Below, piece after piece: positions 1-8,170 of a DNA stretch of 52,352 bases. Position 1 is the stretch's first letter. Every line of letters begins with the position of its first letter. The notes beneath the pieces were generated by a model, which ran no database searches, was not told the origin of the DNA, and saw nothing but the letters and a program-made list of their open reading frames with translations. Source of the DNA: Candidatus Gastranaerophilales bacterium. GTDB lineage: Bacteria > Cyanobacteriota > Vampirovibrionia > Gastranaerophilales > Gastranaerophilaceae. The stretch lies in contig CALUWA010000009.1 in the NCBI GenBank assembly GCA_944324365.1, forward strand, positions 1 through 52,352, given 5' to 3'. A program made the position numbers and the translations under genes.

Positions 1-249
1 CTTCGTCGCGTTGCTCCTCGCAATGACGTCTGGTGGAATTGTGTCAGGCGAACGTGCACGAAGTGCAATAGTGAGCCTTGAAAAAATTTGAGCTGAAAGC
101 TCAAATAATATTTTGGCATTGAGCGCTAGCGAAATGCAGGGAACGTTTGTGTGTTTTCTTTTCTTTTGCCTCGCAAACAAAAGAAAAGAAATAGACATAA
201 ACGAAACCTTTGTATATCAAAAGAGATACTGATAACATGAATTATGTAA
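1..249 (+). repeat. Dispersed hairpin repeat, copy 1 (left end outside window)
   Basis: This segment matches 44145-44406 over about 230 bases: a CGCAATGACGTC start, the shared CAGGCGAACGTGCACGAAGT, AGCTGAAAGCTCAAAT, GAAATGCAGGGAACGTTTG, and a closing TAACATGAATTATGTAA. In the middle, 155-168 (TTTCTTTTCTTTTG) and 178-191 (CAAAAGAAAAGAAA) form a perfect 14-bp stem. The stem sequence differs from the other copy although the flanks are conserved. No convincing protein is encoded. It is probably a non-autonomous mobile element or a structured intergenic repeat; the function is unknown. Confidence 0.8.
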
Positions 250-331
250 CTTGACATATACAGCAATAACGGAAATAACATTTATTAAGATTTATTTTTA
301 TTCTTGAGTGCAGCGGTTAACTCTTGTAAAA

Positions 332-337
332 TATAAT
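332..337 (+). promoter_or_regulatory. Putative -10 box for the 363-475 microprotein
   Basis: TATAAT lies 25 bases upstream of an ATG that has a good AAGGAG ribosome binding site at 352-357. No convincing -35 box is seen at the usual distance. Confidence 0.4.
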
Positions 338-362
338 TCAGTTACTTAAAAAAGGAGAACAT

Positions 363-475
363 ATGTACAGACTCATAGTCGTTGGGATGATCCGTTTGAT
401 TATGCAATTTTGGCGATATTACTACTCTGGTTGTTGTTTAATTATATCAGGGACAGAAGAAATCTAAAAAAATAA
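363..475 (+). CDS. Possible single-pass membrane microprotein, frame uncertain
   Basis: An AAGGAG ribosome binding site precedes ATG at 363. That frame gives 34 residues ending at 467. The overlapping frame that ends at 475 looks more protein-like: WDDPFDYAILAILLLWLLF followed by NYIRDRRNLKK, i.e. an acidic start, one hydrophobic helix and a basic tail. It has no ATG in this frame, so either a one-base frameshift separates the start from the helix or the start is non-standard. I do not recognise a family. The ribosome binding site and -10 box support some expressed small gene here. Confidence 0.3.
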
Positions 476-561
476 ATCTTTTCGGTATAAATACTTATTA
501 TTTATAAACTTGCTTAATATTTTTTTATAATGTAATATATCTGTATTAATATGAGGAAATT

Positions 562-810
562 ATGGCTAAAGTAGAAGTTACAGTATGTATGGGAAGTTCT
601 TGTTTTGCAAGAGGAAACGCGCAAAATCTAGAATTTATAGAAAATTATATTAAGGAAAACGGCCTTGAGGCTCAGATTGACTTGTCAGGAACAAGATGCT
701 CCGGCAAATGTGCTGTCGGGCCAAACATTGTTATTAACGGAGTTGAATATAACGAAGTTGATGAAAATAAATTAAAAGAAATTCTGGACAGCATTAAATC
801 TTCTGTTTAG
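562..810 (+). CDS. Thioredoxin-fold [2Fe-2S] ferredoxin-like protein (hydrogenase accessory)
   Basis: This 82-residue protein resembles the NuoE/HydC-type thioredoxin-like [2Fe-2S] domain. CMGSSC at residues 9-14 and CSGKC near 46-50 give the four expected cysteines. The family carries electrons to or from hydrogenase and NADH-dehydrogenase modules in the cytoplasm. The ATG is preceded by GAGGAAAT and by a TATAAT at 526-531. It is the first gene of a five-gene hydrogen locus and has a close relative at 3802. Whether it serves the sensory or the second hydrogenase is not visible from sequence. Confidence 0.8.
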   Translation: MAKVEVTVCMGSSCFARGNAQNLEFIENYIKENGLEAQIDLSGTRCSGKCAVGPNIVINGVEYNEVDENKLKEILDSIKSSV

Positions 811-866
811 TATATTTTTCGGTTATTATAAAAATAAAGTTCTGCTAGTTATGAAGGAGTTAAGAA

Positions 867-2600
867 ATGGATTCTCAGTATCCTGTTTATACATTAGTTA
901 ATGAATGCCACGATTGTTATAAATGTATCCGCGAATGTCCTGTTAAGGCAATTAAGATAGAGGACGGACATGCAAGTGTCATTCCGTCAAAATGCGTTGC
1001 ATGCGGGAATTGTGTAAAAGCTTGTCCTTCAAATGCAAAGAGGGTCAGAACAGATATTGATAAAGTTAAAAATCTTCTTCTTGCACAAAAAAGAGTTTTT
1101 GTATCTCTGGCACCTTCGTGGAGCGGGGTGTTTGATTACTCGCCATATAAAATGATTTCAATCCTTAAGCGGCTCGGATTTGCCGAAGTGTCGGAAACTG
1201 CGCTTGGAGCACAGGAAGTTTCCATTGAAACGGCAAAAATGCTCAACAATGCCGAAAAAGGGCTGTTTATTTCAAGTGCCTGCCCGGTTATCGTAGATTA
1301 TATAAGGCTTTATCATCCGGAATTTATTGATTGTATTACTCCTATCGGTTCTCCGGCAATGACACATGCCAAAATTCTTAAGGAGAAATACGGCGATGAT
1401 ATTTCGATTGTGTTTATAGGTCCTTGCATAGGTAAGAAAAACGAGGTTAAATACGCCGGGTTATTTGATGTGGCGTTAACTTTTGAAGAATTAAAGATGT
1501 GGATTAACGATGAAATTGTTGATATTGCATCCGTAAATTTCGACAAAAACAATGCGTTTGTTCCGTATGATGCGAATGAAGGTGCTTTGTACCCGATAGA
1601 CGGCGGTATGAACGAAACTTTGCGCCGAATAGGTATCAGACGCGATATTCAGCTTATGGATGTGTGCGGATTAAATAATTTTGGCAGAGCTTTAAATAAT
1701 CTTAATCCTGAAAAAATTGACAGCGTAATTTTTGTCGAAGCGCTTGCATGCGAGGGCGGTTGTGTCGGCGGGCCTTGTATTTCTACGGATAAAGCAGGTA
1801 TCAGTGTTGTTTCAACTATTATGACCCATGTAAAAGACAGGGATAATATTCCGAAAGAGCCTGAAACAGTTGTTCCTTATCAAATTCAAAAAGGAAAAAT
1901 TGTTCATTCGGAATATTCTCTGGAAGAGATACTGAAAGCTTTAAAACGTATCGGGAAACATACTGTGGATGATGAACTTAACTGCGGCGGATGCGGTTAT
2001 GCAACCTGCAGAGATTTGGCAAAGGCGCTTCTTGACGGAGATGCCGAAACTTCTATGTGCGTTTCCTATATGAGAAAAATTGCGATGAGAAAAGCTGCAG
2101 CCCTTGTAAGATGTATGCCTGCTGCAGTTGTTATGGTAGACAGAAACCTGAATATTTTGGAAGCTAACGACAGCTTTATGAAAATGTTTTCCGGCGATAT
2201 GTATGAGATTTTCAAAGCTCGTCCGGACGGTATGAACGGAGCCGCCATCGACAGAATTTTAAGTTTTTCGGAATTGTTTAAAACCTGTATGAATTCCGGC
2301 AAGGATCTGCATAAAGAACGCTATGCCGTAAAAGACAGATTGTACGATATTAGTATATTTACGATTGAAGAAAACGAGATTGTCGGGGCTGTAATTACAG
2401 ATGTTACCCAGTCCGAAACAAACAGGGAAAAAATTGCCCAAAAAGCACACGAAGTTATTTCAAAAAATATTTCTATTGTTCAGGAAATTGCCTGTCTTTT
2501 GGGCGAACATATGGTTGAAACCGAAACCCTGTTAAGTTCAATCGCTAACGATTACGATGACAAAGACAGTGAAAACGACAGTTCTGCAAATAAAGGATAG
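867..2600 (+). CDS. Sensory-type [FeFe] hydrogenase with ferredoxin, 4Fe-4S and PAS domains
   Basis: The order of domains is: two 4Fe-4S motifs (C14, C17, C20, C24 and C43, C46, C49, C53), an [FeFe]-hydrogenase H-cluster domain (SSACP at 136-140, GPCIGKKNE near 185, ALACEGGCVGGPC near 295), a CGGCGYATC 4Fe-4S segment near 375, and a PAS-like domain from about 425. A catalytic-type L1 motif would read TSCCP; here it is SSACP. Together with the PAS domain and the PP2C phosphatase gene directly downstream, this matches what is known of group C (HydS) putative sensory hydrogenases. A role as a hydrogen or redox sensor passing its signal to that phosphatase is inference. The start follows a strong GAAGGAG. 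No HydE/F/G maturases are in the window. Confidence 0.85.
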   Translation: MDSQYPVYTLVNECHDCYKCIRECPVKAIKIEDGHASVIPSKCVACGNCVKACPSNAKRVRTDIDKVKNLLLAQKRVFVSLAPSWSGVFDYSPYKMISILKRLGFAEVSETALGAQEVSIETAKMLNNAEKGLFISSACPVIVDYIRLYHPEFIDCITPIGSPAMTHAKILKEKYGDDISIVFIGPCIGKKNEVKYAGLFDVALTFEELKMWINDEIVDIASVNFDKNNAFVPYDANEGALYPIDGGMNETLRRIGIRRDIQLMDVCGLNNFGRALNNLNPEKIDSVIFVEALACEGGCVGGPCISTDKAGISVVSTIMTHVKDRDNIPKEPETVVPYQIQKGKIVHSEYSLEEILKALKRIGKHTVDDELNCGGCGYATCRDLAKALLDGDAETSMCVSYMRKIAMRKAAALVRCMPAAVVMVDRNLNILEANDSFMKMFSGDMYEIFKARPDGMNGAAIDRILSFSELFKTCMNSGKDLHKERYAVKDRLYDISIFTIEENEIVGAVITDVTQSETNREKIAQKAHEVISKNISIVQEIACLLGEHMVETETLLSSIANDYDDKDSENDSSANKG

Positions 2601-2605
2601 ATTAA

Positions 2606-3769
2606 ATGTTTATAGACATCGATTGCAGCCAAATGAAAAAATATAACCAGAATGCTTACGGAGATTATTTCGTTTCCAAAAGATATCCCGATGAAGCAAG
2701 GCTTGTTGCTGTATTATCCGATGGTTTGGGAAGCGGAATTAAGGCAAATATTCTATCCTGTATGACTGCTACTATGCTTTTGCAGTTTATTTCAAATGAC
2801 CAGATTCCGATAAGGCAAGCTGCTGAAATTGTTATGAACTCTCTTCCTGTATGTAAAGTCCGGCATATTAGTTATTCAACATTTTCCGCAATTGATTGTG
2901 ACGATGACGGAAATGCTAAGATTGTAGAAGAGGGCAACCCTGAATTTGTTTGGATTCGTGACGGAGAGGTTATGGAGCCGCCTTATGAAACAATTCAGTC
3001 AAAAACTTTTAAAAACAGAAGGATGAAAGTTTATAAAATTAAGCTTAAACTTGGCGACAGGCTTATTTTTTGTTCTGATGGAGTGACTCAGTCTGGACTT
3101 GGAGGCGGACGGCTGAAACTCGGATTGCGCAGGGAAGGCTTGATTGTACTTCTAAAAGATAAATTAAACGAGCATCCTGATATTTCAAGTTCCGAGCTTG
3201 CAAATTATATAGTTAATCAGGCGCGCAATATTGAAACAGACAGAAAACCGAAAGATGATATTTCGGCTTGTGTTTTGTATTTCAGAGAGCCGCGTGAAGC
3301 TTTAATATTTACAGGCCCGCCTTATCATCAGCAGAAAGACAAAGAGTATGCACAGATGTTTCAAAATTTCAAAGGAAAGAAAGCGATTTGCGGAGGAACT
3401 ACGGCAAACTTGATTTCCAGAGAGTTGAATATTCCAATCAGAATGGATTCAACAATAAGTGTTGGCAAGCTTCCGGCAATTTCTTATATGGACGGGGTTG
3501 ACCTTGTAACAGAGGGAATTTTAACGTTAACAAAAACTTTAGAATACTTAGAAAACGGCACCTCGGATATTGACAATGCCGCCGGGAAGTTGGTAAAATT
3601 TTTATTAGATAGTGATTGTATTCACTTTATGGTAGGTGCAAAGCTCAACCAAGCACATTACGATCCGGCATTGCCGATTGAGATTGAAATTCGTAAAAAT
3701 ATCATAAAAAATATGGCAAATGTCTTACAGGACAAATATTTCAAAAAAGTTAATGTACAGTATATGTGA
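2606..3769 (+). CDS. SpoIIE/PP2C-type serine/threonine phosphatase
   Basis: This 387-residue protein has the PP2C metal-binding motifs in SpoIIE style: SDGLGSG near residue 38, FCSDGVTQSG near 155 and PKDDISACVLYF near 220. A further 160-residue C-terminal domain with GGTTAN is not assigned. It starts five bases after the sensory hydrogenase stop, so the two are probably translated together. In this family phosphatases commonly act on anti-sigma antagonists or other phosphoproteins. The target here is unknown, and a link to hydrogen sensing rests on gene order alone. Confidence 0.85.
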   Translation: MFIDIDCSQMKKYNQNAYGDYFVSKRYPDEARLVAVLSDGLGSGIKANILSCMTATMLLQFISNDQIPIRQAAEIVMNSLPVCKVRHISYSTFSAIDCDDDGNAKIVEEGNPEFVWIRDGEVMEPPYETIQSKTFKNRRMKVYKIKLKLGDRLIFCSDGVTQSGLGGGRLKLGLRREGLIVLLKDKLNEHPDISSSELANYIVNQARNIETDRKPKDDISACVLYFREPREALIFTGPPYHQQKDKEYAQMFQNFKGKKAICGGTTANLISRELNIPIRMDSTISVGKLPAISYMDGVDLVTEGILTLTKTLEYLENGTSDIDNAAGKLVKFLLDSDCIHFMVGAKLNQAHYDPALPIEIEIRKNIIKNMANVLQDKYFKKVNVQYM

Positions 3770-3801
3770 GGAAATTCCTCGTCAAAGAAAGGTAAATGAC
3801 A

Positions 3802-4059
3802 ATGGACAAAAAAATTAGTGTTAAGGTATGTTTGGGAACAACTTGCTTCGTTATGGGGTCTGCTAATTTACAGGAGCTTATTGATACTGTTCCTGCAAAG
3901 TACGGCGATAAAGTAGATGTATCAGGTGTTCCTTGTTTGGGCTTGTGCTCCATAGACTGGGAATTTTCAAAAGCACCTTATGTAAAAGTTGATGATGAAG
4001 TCATTAAAGAAGCAACTGTAGAAAAAGTTTTAAAAGCAATAGATGAAAAATTAAAGTAG
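3802..4059 (+). CDS. Second thioredoxin-fold [2Fe-2S] ferredoxin-like protein
   Basis: About 85 residues, related to the protein at 562. It has CLGTTC near the N-terminus and CLGLC near residue 48, the four-cysteine pattern of thioredoxin-like [2Fe-2S] proteins. An upstream ATG at 3796 is only three bases from the AAAGG ribosome binding site. ATG 3802 has better spacing and is chosen. It directly precedes the second [FeFe] hydrogenase and is its likely electron-transfer partner; that partnership is inferred from adjacency. Confidence 0.8.
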   Translation: MDKKISVKVCLGTTCFVMGSANLQELIDTVPAKYGDKVDVSGVPCLGLCSIDWEFSKAPYVKVDDEVIKEATVEKVLKAIDEKLK

Positions 4060-4108
4060 TTAGGCAGAAGGTTTCATACCTTTGCCGGAAGTAGAAAAGG
4101 AAAAAACA

Positions 4109-5587
4109 ATGGTAATGAATGCCCCTAGACAAACTTCTCATTTAAAAAGGGAAATATTGATAAGATTAATTAAAGCATTTTATACTGATGATTTTGGTGA
4201 AAATGCAAGATTAATTCCGTATCAGATGCGTCCAAAGGATTACGAAGCTGCATACAGATGCTGCGTTTATAAAGAACGTGCAATTTTGCGTGACAGAACA
4301 ATCGCGGGATTGGGTTTATCAATAGAAGAAACCGACGACAGTATACATATGGCAGAGCTTGCAAGACAAGTACTTGACAGAAAACAGCCTGAGGAACATC
4401 CTTTGACAGTTCTTCAAACAGCTTGCAAAGGCTGTGTGCCTTCAAGAATTTATGTAACTGATTTATGCCAAGGCTGCGTTGCAAGACCTTGCGTAAATAC
4501 ATGTAAGTTCGGCGCAATAAGCATTAAAAACGGTAAATCAGTTATTGACCCTGATAAATGTAAAAATTGCGGAATGTGCGTGCAGGTTTGTCCTTACCAG
4601 GCAATTACCAAAATTATCGTACCTTGCGAGAGTGCCTGCCCTGTAGGTGCTATTGCAAAAGATGAAAACGGGCATGCAAGAATTGATTTTGAAAAATGCA
4701 TATCCTGCGGAAAGTGTGTAAGTGCTTGTCCTTTCGGGGCTGTGCACGAAAAAAGTCAGATTATTGATGTGCTGAAAAATATCAAAGCAGGTAAAAAAGT
4801 TATTGCAATGGTTGCTCCGGCAATGTTCGGGCAGCTGCCTTGCTCTCCTAAACAGCTTAAAGCAGCCATTGAAAAGCTTGGATTTGCTGATGTATACGAA
4901 GTTGCACAGGGTGCCGATGTTACAACAAAAACAGAAGCCAAAGAATTTGAAGAAAGACTTATCAACGGTGCGGAATTTATGACGACATCATGCTGTGCCG
5001 GATATAACGAACTTGTTGAAAAACATGTTCCGGAGCTTAAGCCTTTCAGATCAGATACAAAGACACCTTTGTATTACACAGCGGAAATTGTAAAAAAAGA
5101 ACATCCGGATGCAGTGACTGTGTTCTTCAGCCCTTGTGTTGCAAAGCGCCGCGAAGCATTACAGAACCCTAACGTAGATTATGTTTTGAACTACGAGGAA
5201 ATAGGTGCGTGGTTTATCGCAATGAATATTAAAGTAGAAGATTGCGGAGAAGAAGAATTTAAAACAGAAGCTTCTGCAGAAGGCAGAAACTACGCTGTAA
5301 CAGGCGGAGTAGCAAAAGCTGTTAAAACTCTTGTTCCGGAAGAAATTCCTGTATATCCTGTAGTGATAGACGGATTGGATAAGCAGTCTATTCGCGATTT
5401 GAAAAAATATGCGAAAAACGGAGTTTGTGATCTTGGCAACCTGATTGAGGTTATGGCTTGTAAAGGCGGCTGTCTTGGCGGTAACGCTACGGTTAACTCT
5501 TATAAACCTGCACTTAAGCAGCTTACAAATTACGTTAACGAAAGTAAACCGCTTCAAAAACCCGAAGAGGTTCACGAAAGTAAATAA
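4109..5587 (+). CDS. hydA: [FeFe] hydrogenase, group B-like, with 4Fe-4S ferredoxin domains
   Basis: The protein has about 492 residues. Cysteine-rich ferredoxin motifs (CVPSRIYVTDLCQGC, then CKNCGMCVQVCP and CISCGKCVSACP) lead into the H-cluster domain with TSCCAGY, FSPCVAKRREA and VMACKGGCLGGN. The L1 motif TSCCAGY in place of TSCCPxW suggests the group B branch, whose reaction is reversible proton reduction/H2 oxidation in the cytoplasm. A TTG start at 4082 is possible, but ATG 4109 has AAAAGGA seven bases upstream and is preferred. It is the last gene of the hydrogen locus and is followed by a strong terminator. Confidence 0.85.
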   Translation: MVMNAPRQTSHLKREILIRLIKAFYTDDFGENARLIPYQMRPKDYEAAYRCCVYKERAILRDRTIAGLGLSIEETDDSIHMAELARQVLDRKQPEEHPLTVLQTACKGCVPSRIYVTDLCQGCVARPCVNTCKFGAISIKNGKSVIDPDKCKNCGMCVQVCPYQAITKIIVPCESACPVGAIAKDENGHARIDFEKCISCGKCVSACPFGAVHEKSQIIDVLKNIKAGKKVIAMVAPAMFGQLPCSPKQLKAAIEKLGFADVYEVAQGADVTTKTEAKEFEERLINGAEFMTTSCCAGYNELVEKHVPELKPFRSDTKTPLYYTAEIVKKEHPDAVTVFFSPCVAKRREALQNPNVDYVLNYEEIGAWFIAMNIKVEDCGEEEFKTEASAEGRNYAVTGGVAKAVKTLVPEEIPVYPVVIDGLDKQSIRDLKKYAKNGVCDLGNLIEVMACKGGCLGGNATVNSYKPALKQLTNYVNESKPLQKPEEVHESK

Positions 5588-5589
5588 TT

Positions 5590-5616
5590 AAAAAAGCGGG
5601 GGAACCCGCTTTTTTA
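5590..5616 (+). terminator. Rho-independent terminator of the hydrogenase locus
   Basis: AAAAAGCGGG pairs with CCCGCTTTTT around a GGAA loop and is followed by T residues, just after the hydrogenase stop codon. Confidence 0.9.
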
Positions 5617-5791
5617 ATGCCATATATAATGCACGGCATTTTTGCTTGCAAAGCAAACTAGGAAGAAGTAATTAAATTTTACAGATAATAATTGCGTTAT
5701 AAGTTACAAAATTTACTGTAATAACTTAATAACCTAATAACGAAGTATGAATAAAGCTCAAATAATATAGTTTATACAGATTACATTTTTA
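5617..5791. other. Intergenic spacer with a small palindrome and a repeat relic
   Basis: TTTGCTTGCAAAGCAAA near 5642 is a palindrome. AAAGCTCAAATAATAT near 5753 matches part of the repeat at 98-113, so this may be a decayed copy. Nothing else is supported. Confidence 0.4.
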
Positions 5792-5807
5792 TGCTATAAT
5801 ATTTGTT
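5792..5807 (+). promoter_or_regulatory. Extended -10 promoter directly before lptC (leaderless layout)
   Basis: TGCTATAAT ends seven bases before ATG 5808, so the expected transcription start falls at or next to the A of the start codon. Confidence 0.65.
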
Positions 5808-6398
5808 ATGAAATGGAAGGATATGAGTAGAAAGAAAAAAGCTTATATTGCCGCTGCTCTTGCGTTAGTGGGAATTTTGGCATGGGCGTTTATTTCTGCC
5901 GGAATAATTACTCATAACTTTAACCGCAGCCAGTTAGCCAACAGCGAAGACCGCCAGGAAGCACAGATTAACGGTATAATACTTACGGAAACAAAAGACG
6001 ACCATAAATATTGGGAAATCTATGGCGAAACAGGATCTTATGACAGCGATAATGGAGTTGCACTTCTTAACAATTGTATAGGCAACTTTTTTGATGAAAA
6101 TAATGATGTTTCTATGAGCTTTGAATCAACAAAAGGCTCTTACAGTGCCGAAAGAAAACAAATAATTTTATATCAGGATACTCATATTGTGGTTAAAGAC
6201 GGAACTTCGCTTGAAGCAGACAGAGTAATATGGTCAGGCAGCGACAATCCTGTCATAGCATATGGAAATGTAAGAATTACAAGGAATGCGGAACTTCTTG
6301 CAACCGCAGAATCCGTTGAAATAAGTCCGGATTATGATAAATTTAAAATCTCAGGGCACGCTGTTTCAAAATTGTACGACACCAAGGAGAAAAAATGA
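5808..6398 (+). CDS. lptC: LptC-like lipopolysaccharide export protein
   Basis: This 196-residue protein has an N-terminal membrane anchor (about residues 12-33) and a beta-rich OstA/LptC-like periplasmic domain (KYWEIYGETGSYD, GVALLNNCIG, TSLEADRVIWSG, AELLATAESVEI). LptC links the inner-membrane LptBFG transporter to LptA in lipopolysaccharide transport. Its stop overlaps the next start in an ATGA, which supports an lptC-lptA pair. ATG 5808 fits a leaderless message. An internal ATG at 5823 with GGAAGG three bases before it is an alternative start. Confidence 0.75.
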   Translation: MKWKDMSRKKKAYIAAALALVGILAWAFISAGIITHNFNRSQLANSEDRQEAQINGIILTETKDDHKYWEIYGETGSYDSDNGVALLNNCIGNFFDENNDVSMSFESTKGSYSAERKQIILYQDTHIVVKDGTSLEADRVIWSGSDNPVIAYGNVRITRNAELLATAESVEISPDYDKFKISGHAVSKLYDTKEKK

Positions 6399-7384
6399 AG
6401 AAATTATTGATAACAATTGCGATATTAATGTTTTCATTAGGGATAATTGCGCAAGCATCTGATTTGGTTATTGAATCAAAAACACAAACATTCTCCGAAG
6501 AAGATAACAAAATCAAATTCAAAGGGGATGTAAAAGTTTCTGTTGATGACTTAAAAGTTGTCGGCAACAGTGCTGATGTAAATATGAATGAACAGCAGAA
6601 CCTTGATACTGCAACATTTTATGACAAACCTTACGCTTATGAAGTTAAGAAAAACAAAAAACGTGAGGTTAAAGCAAATATCCTGAAAGTTTCTCTGATT
6701 ACCAAAATAGTAAGAGCCGAAGGGGATACTCAGTCTGTTGTGTTCGACGGCAAAGTTCCTATTGTTGTAATAAATTCCGACGTTCAGGAATACGATACAA
6801 AAACCGGGATTATGACAGCAACCGGTAATGTAACCATGAAATATAAAGAACTGGAAACTTTTTCGAACAAAGCTATCATAAAAACCGACAAGAACGGAGA
6901 TTTAAAAACACTTGAGCTTATCGGCAACGGACGAATTAAACAACAGGCAAATGATTCTTTTGCCGACAGATTTTTCTATAATTCTGCAACAAAAATTTTA
7001 ATCGCTACCGGAAACACGACTTCAAATTATATAAACGATGACGGTAAAAAACTAACATTAAAATCTCATGTTCAGGAATTTACACAGGATAAAAACACAT
7101 TCTCGGCGAGCGGTGATGTAAGAGTTTGGTACGAAGATTATTACGCCGTAGGCCCGAAAATTAACGTATATCCTAACAAAGAAGGCAAACCTAATGATGT
7201 ATATTTCATAGGACGTTCAAGCATAACTCAAGGGGTCAGAACAATTTTTGCCGATAAAATTAATATGAAATTAAATCCAAAAGATTTTAAAGCCGAAGGA
7301 AATACAAGAACAGTTATTAAAAATATCGGTTCAAATGACGGAGGGGACAATAACGGAAGCTCCGGTATGACATTAGGATTGTAA
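6395..7384 (+). CDS. lptA: LptA/OstA-family periplasmic lipopolysaccharide transport protein
   Basis: The protein has 329 residues, with a signal peptide (cleavage likely after AQAS near residue 22) and repeated OstA beta-strand units (LVIESKTQTF, IKFKGDVKVSVDD, IVVINSDVQEYDTKTGIMTATGNV, KLTLKSHVQEFTQ, TFSASGDVRVWYEDYYAVG). It is about twice the length of E. coli LptA, so it probably contains two OstA-like domains in tandem. The C-terminus is Gly/Asn/Asp-rich. A four-base overlap with lptC suggests coupling. It would bridge the periplasm for lipopolysaccharide or a similar lipid. Confidence 0.75.
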   Translation: MKKLLITIAILMFSLGIIAQASDLVIESKTQTFSEEDNKIKFKGDVKVSVDDLKVVGNSADVNMNEQQNLDTATFYDKPYAYEVKKNKKREVKANILKVSLITKIVRAEGDTQSVVFDGKVPIVVINSDVQEYDTKTGIMTATGNVTMKYKELETFSNKAIIKTDKNGDLKTLELIGNGRIKQQANDSFADRFFYNSATKILIATGNTTSNYINDDGKKLTLKSHVQEFTQDKNTFSASGDVRVWYEDYYAVGPKINVYPNKEGKPNDVYFIGRSSITQGVRTIFADKINMKLNPKDFKAEGNTRTVIKNIGSNDGGDNNGSSGMTLGL

Positions 7385-7393
7385 GAGGAATTT

Positions 7394-8170
7394 ATGAACG
7401 AAAAAATTGAAAAAGCACTTGATTTTTATAAACAAGGTGAATACGAAAAAGCAATTGATGCATTTAGTTCAGTAATAGAAACTGAAAATCCGACCGCAGA
7501 AATTTATAACAATATCGGACAGTGTTACGCAAGTATATCAAACGACGAAAAAGCGGAAGATAATTTTTTAAAAGCACTTGAACTGGATCCTAAACTTCCG
7601 CAGGCGTATATAAATCTTGCAGATCTTTATTACAGAAATAAAGATTATGAAAACGGCATACAACTTCTTTCGCAAGGAGTATACGAAATGCCGGATAATA
7701 TGGTTATTGCGCATTTTCTGGCAAGATTTTATATGGAGGATTGCAGACTGGATTTGGCGATAGATGAGCTGGAAAAAATTCTTGAAGCGCAGCCGGAAAA
7801 CTATGATGCGTATTATGATTTAGGCAAAGTTCATTTTGAACTCGGCAACTATGCTTTGGCTATCGAAAATTTTGAAAATATTCTGGAATTTAAAGAAGAT
7901 AATCCTTATATATATTTCAGCCTTGCACAGGCTTATGAAGCTAATAATGAAGTCGATAAAGCAATTTCAAATTATCTAAAAACAATTGCGCGTGATGCGG
8001 GTTTCAGGCAGGCATATAAGAAAGTTGCAATTCTTTTCCTGGCACGCGGGGATTATGATGATGCAATAGAATATCTGGAAGATTATATAGAAATGGAACT
8101 TCCGGAAGAAGAAGTTAAAAACGTAAAAGAACTTATAGAAAGAATTAAAAAGAAAAAAACTAATGGATAA
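7394..8170 (+). CDS. Tetratricopeptide repeat protein
   Basis: This 258-residue protein is made of consecutive TPR units from residue 5 onward (e.g. GEYEKAIDAFSSVIE, AEIYNNIGQCYASISNDEKA, LPQAYINLADLYYRNKDYENG, YDAYYDLGKVHFELGNYALA). There is no signal peptide. The start follows AGAGGAA, nine bases after lptA, and the 3' end overlaps dprA by eight bases, so it is part of the lptC-lptA-TPR-dprA run. TPR proteins are scaffolds; the partner is unknown. Confidence 0.8.
   Translation: MNEKIEKALDFYKQGEYEKAIDAFSSVIETENPTAEIYNNIGQCYASISNDEKAEDNFLKALELDPKLPQAYINLADLYYRNKDYENGIQLLSQGVYEMPDNMVIAHFLARFYMEDCRLDLAIDELEKILEAQPENYDAYYDLGKVHFELGNYALAIENFENILEFKEDNPYIYFSLAQAYEANNEVDKAISNYLKTIARDAGFRQAYKKVAILFLARGDYDDAIEYLEDYIEMELPEEEVKNVKELIERIKKKKTNG

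Noticed and set aside
5159-5575. A 138-codon minus-strand frame inside the second hydrogenase gene
   Set aside because: It lies entirely within a well-conserved gene and has no family resemblance or start signals.
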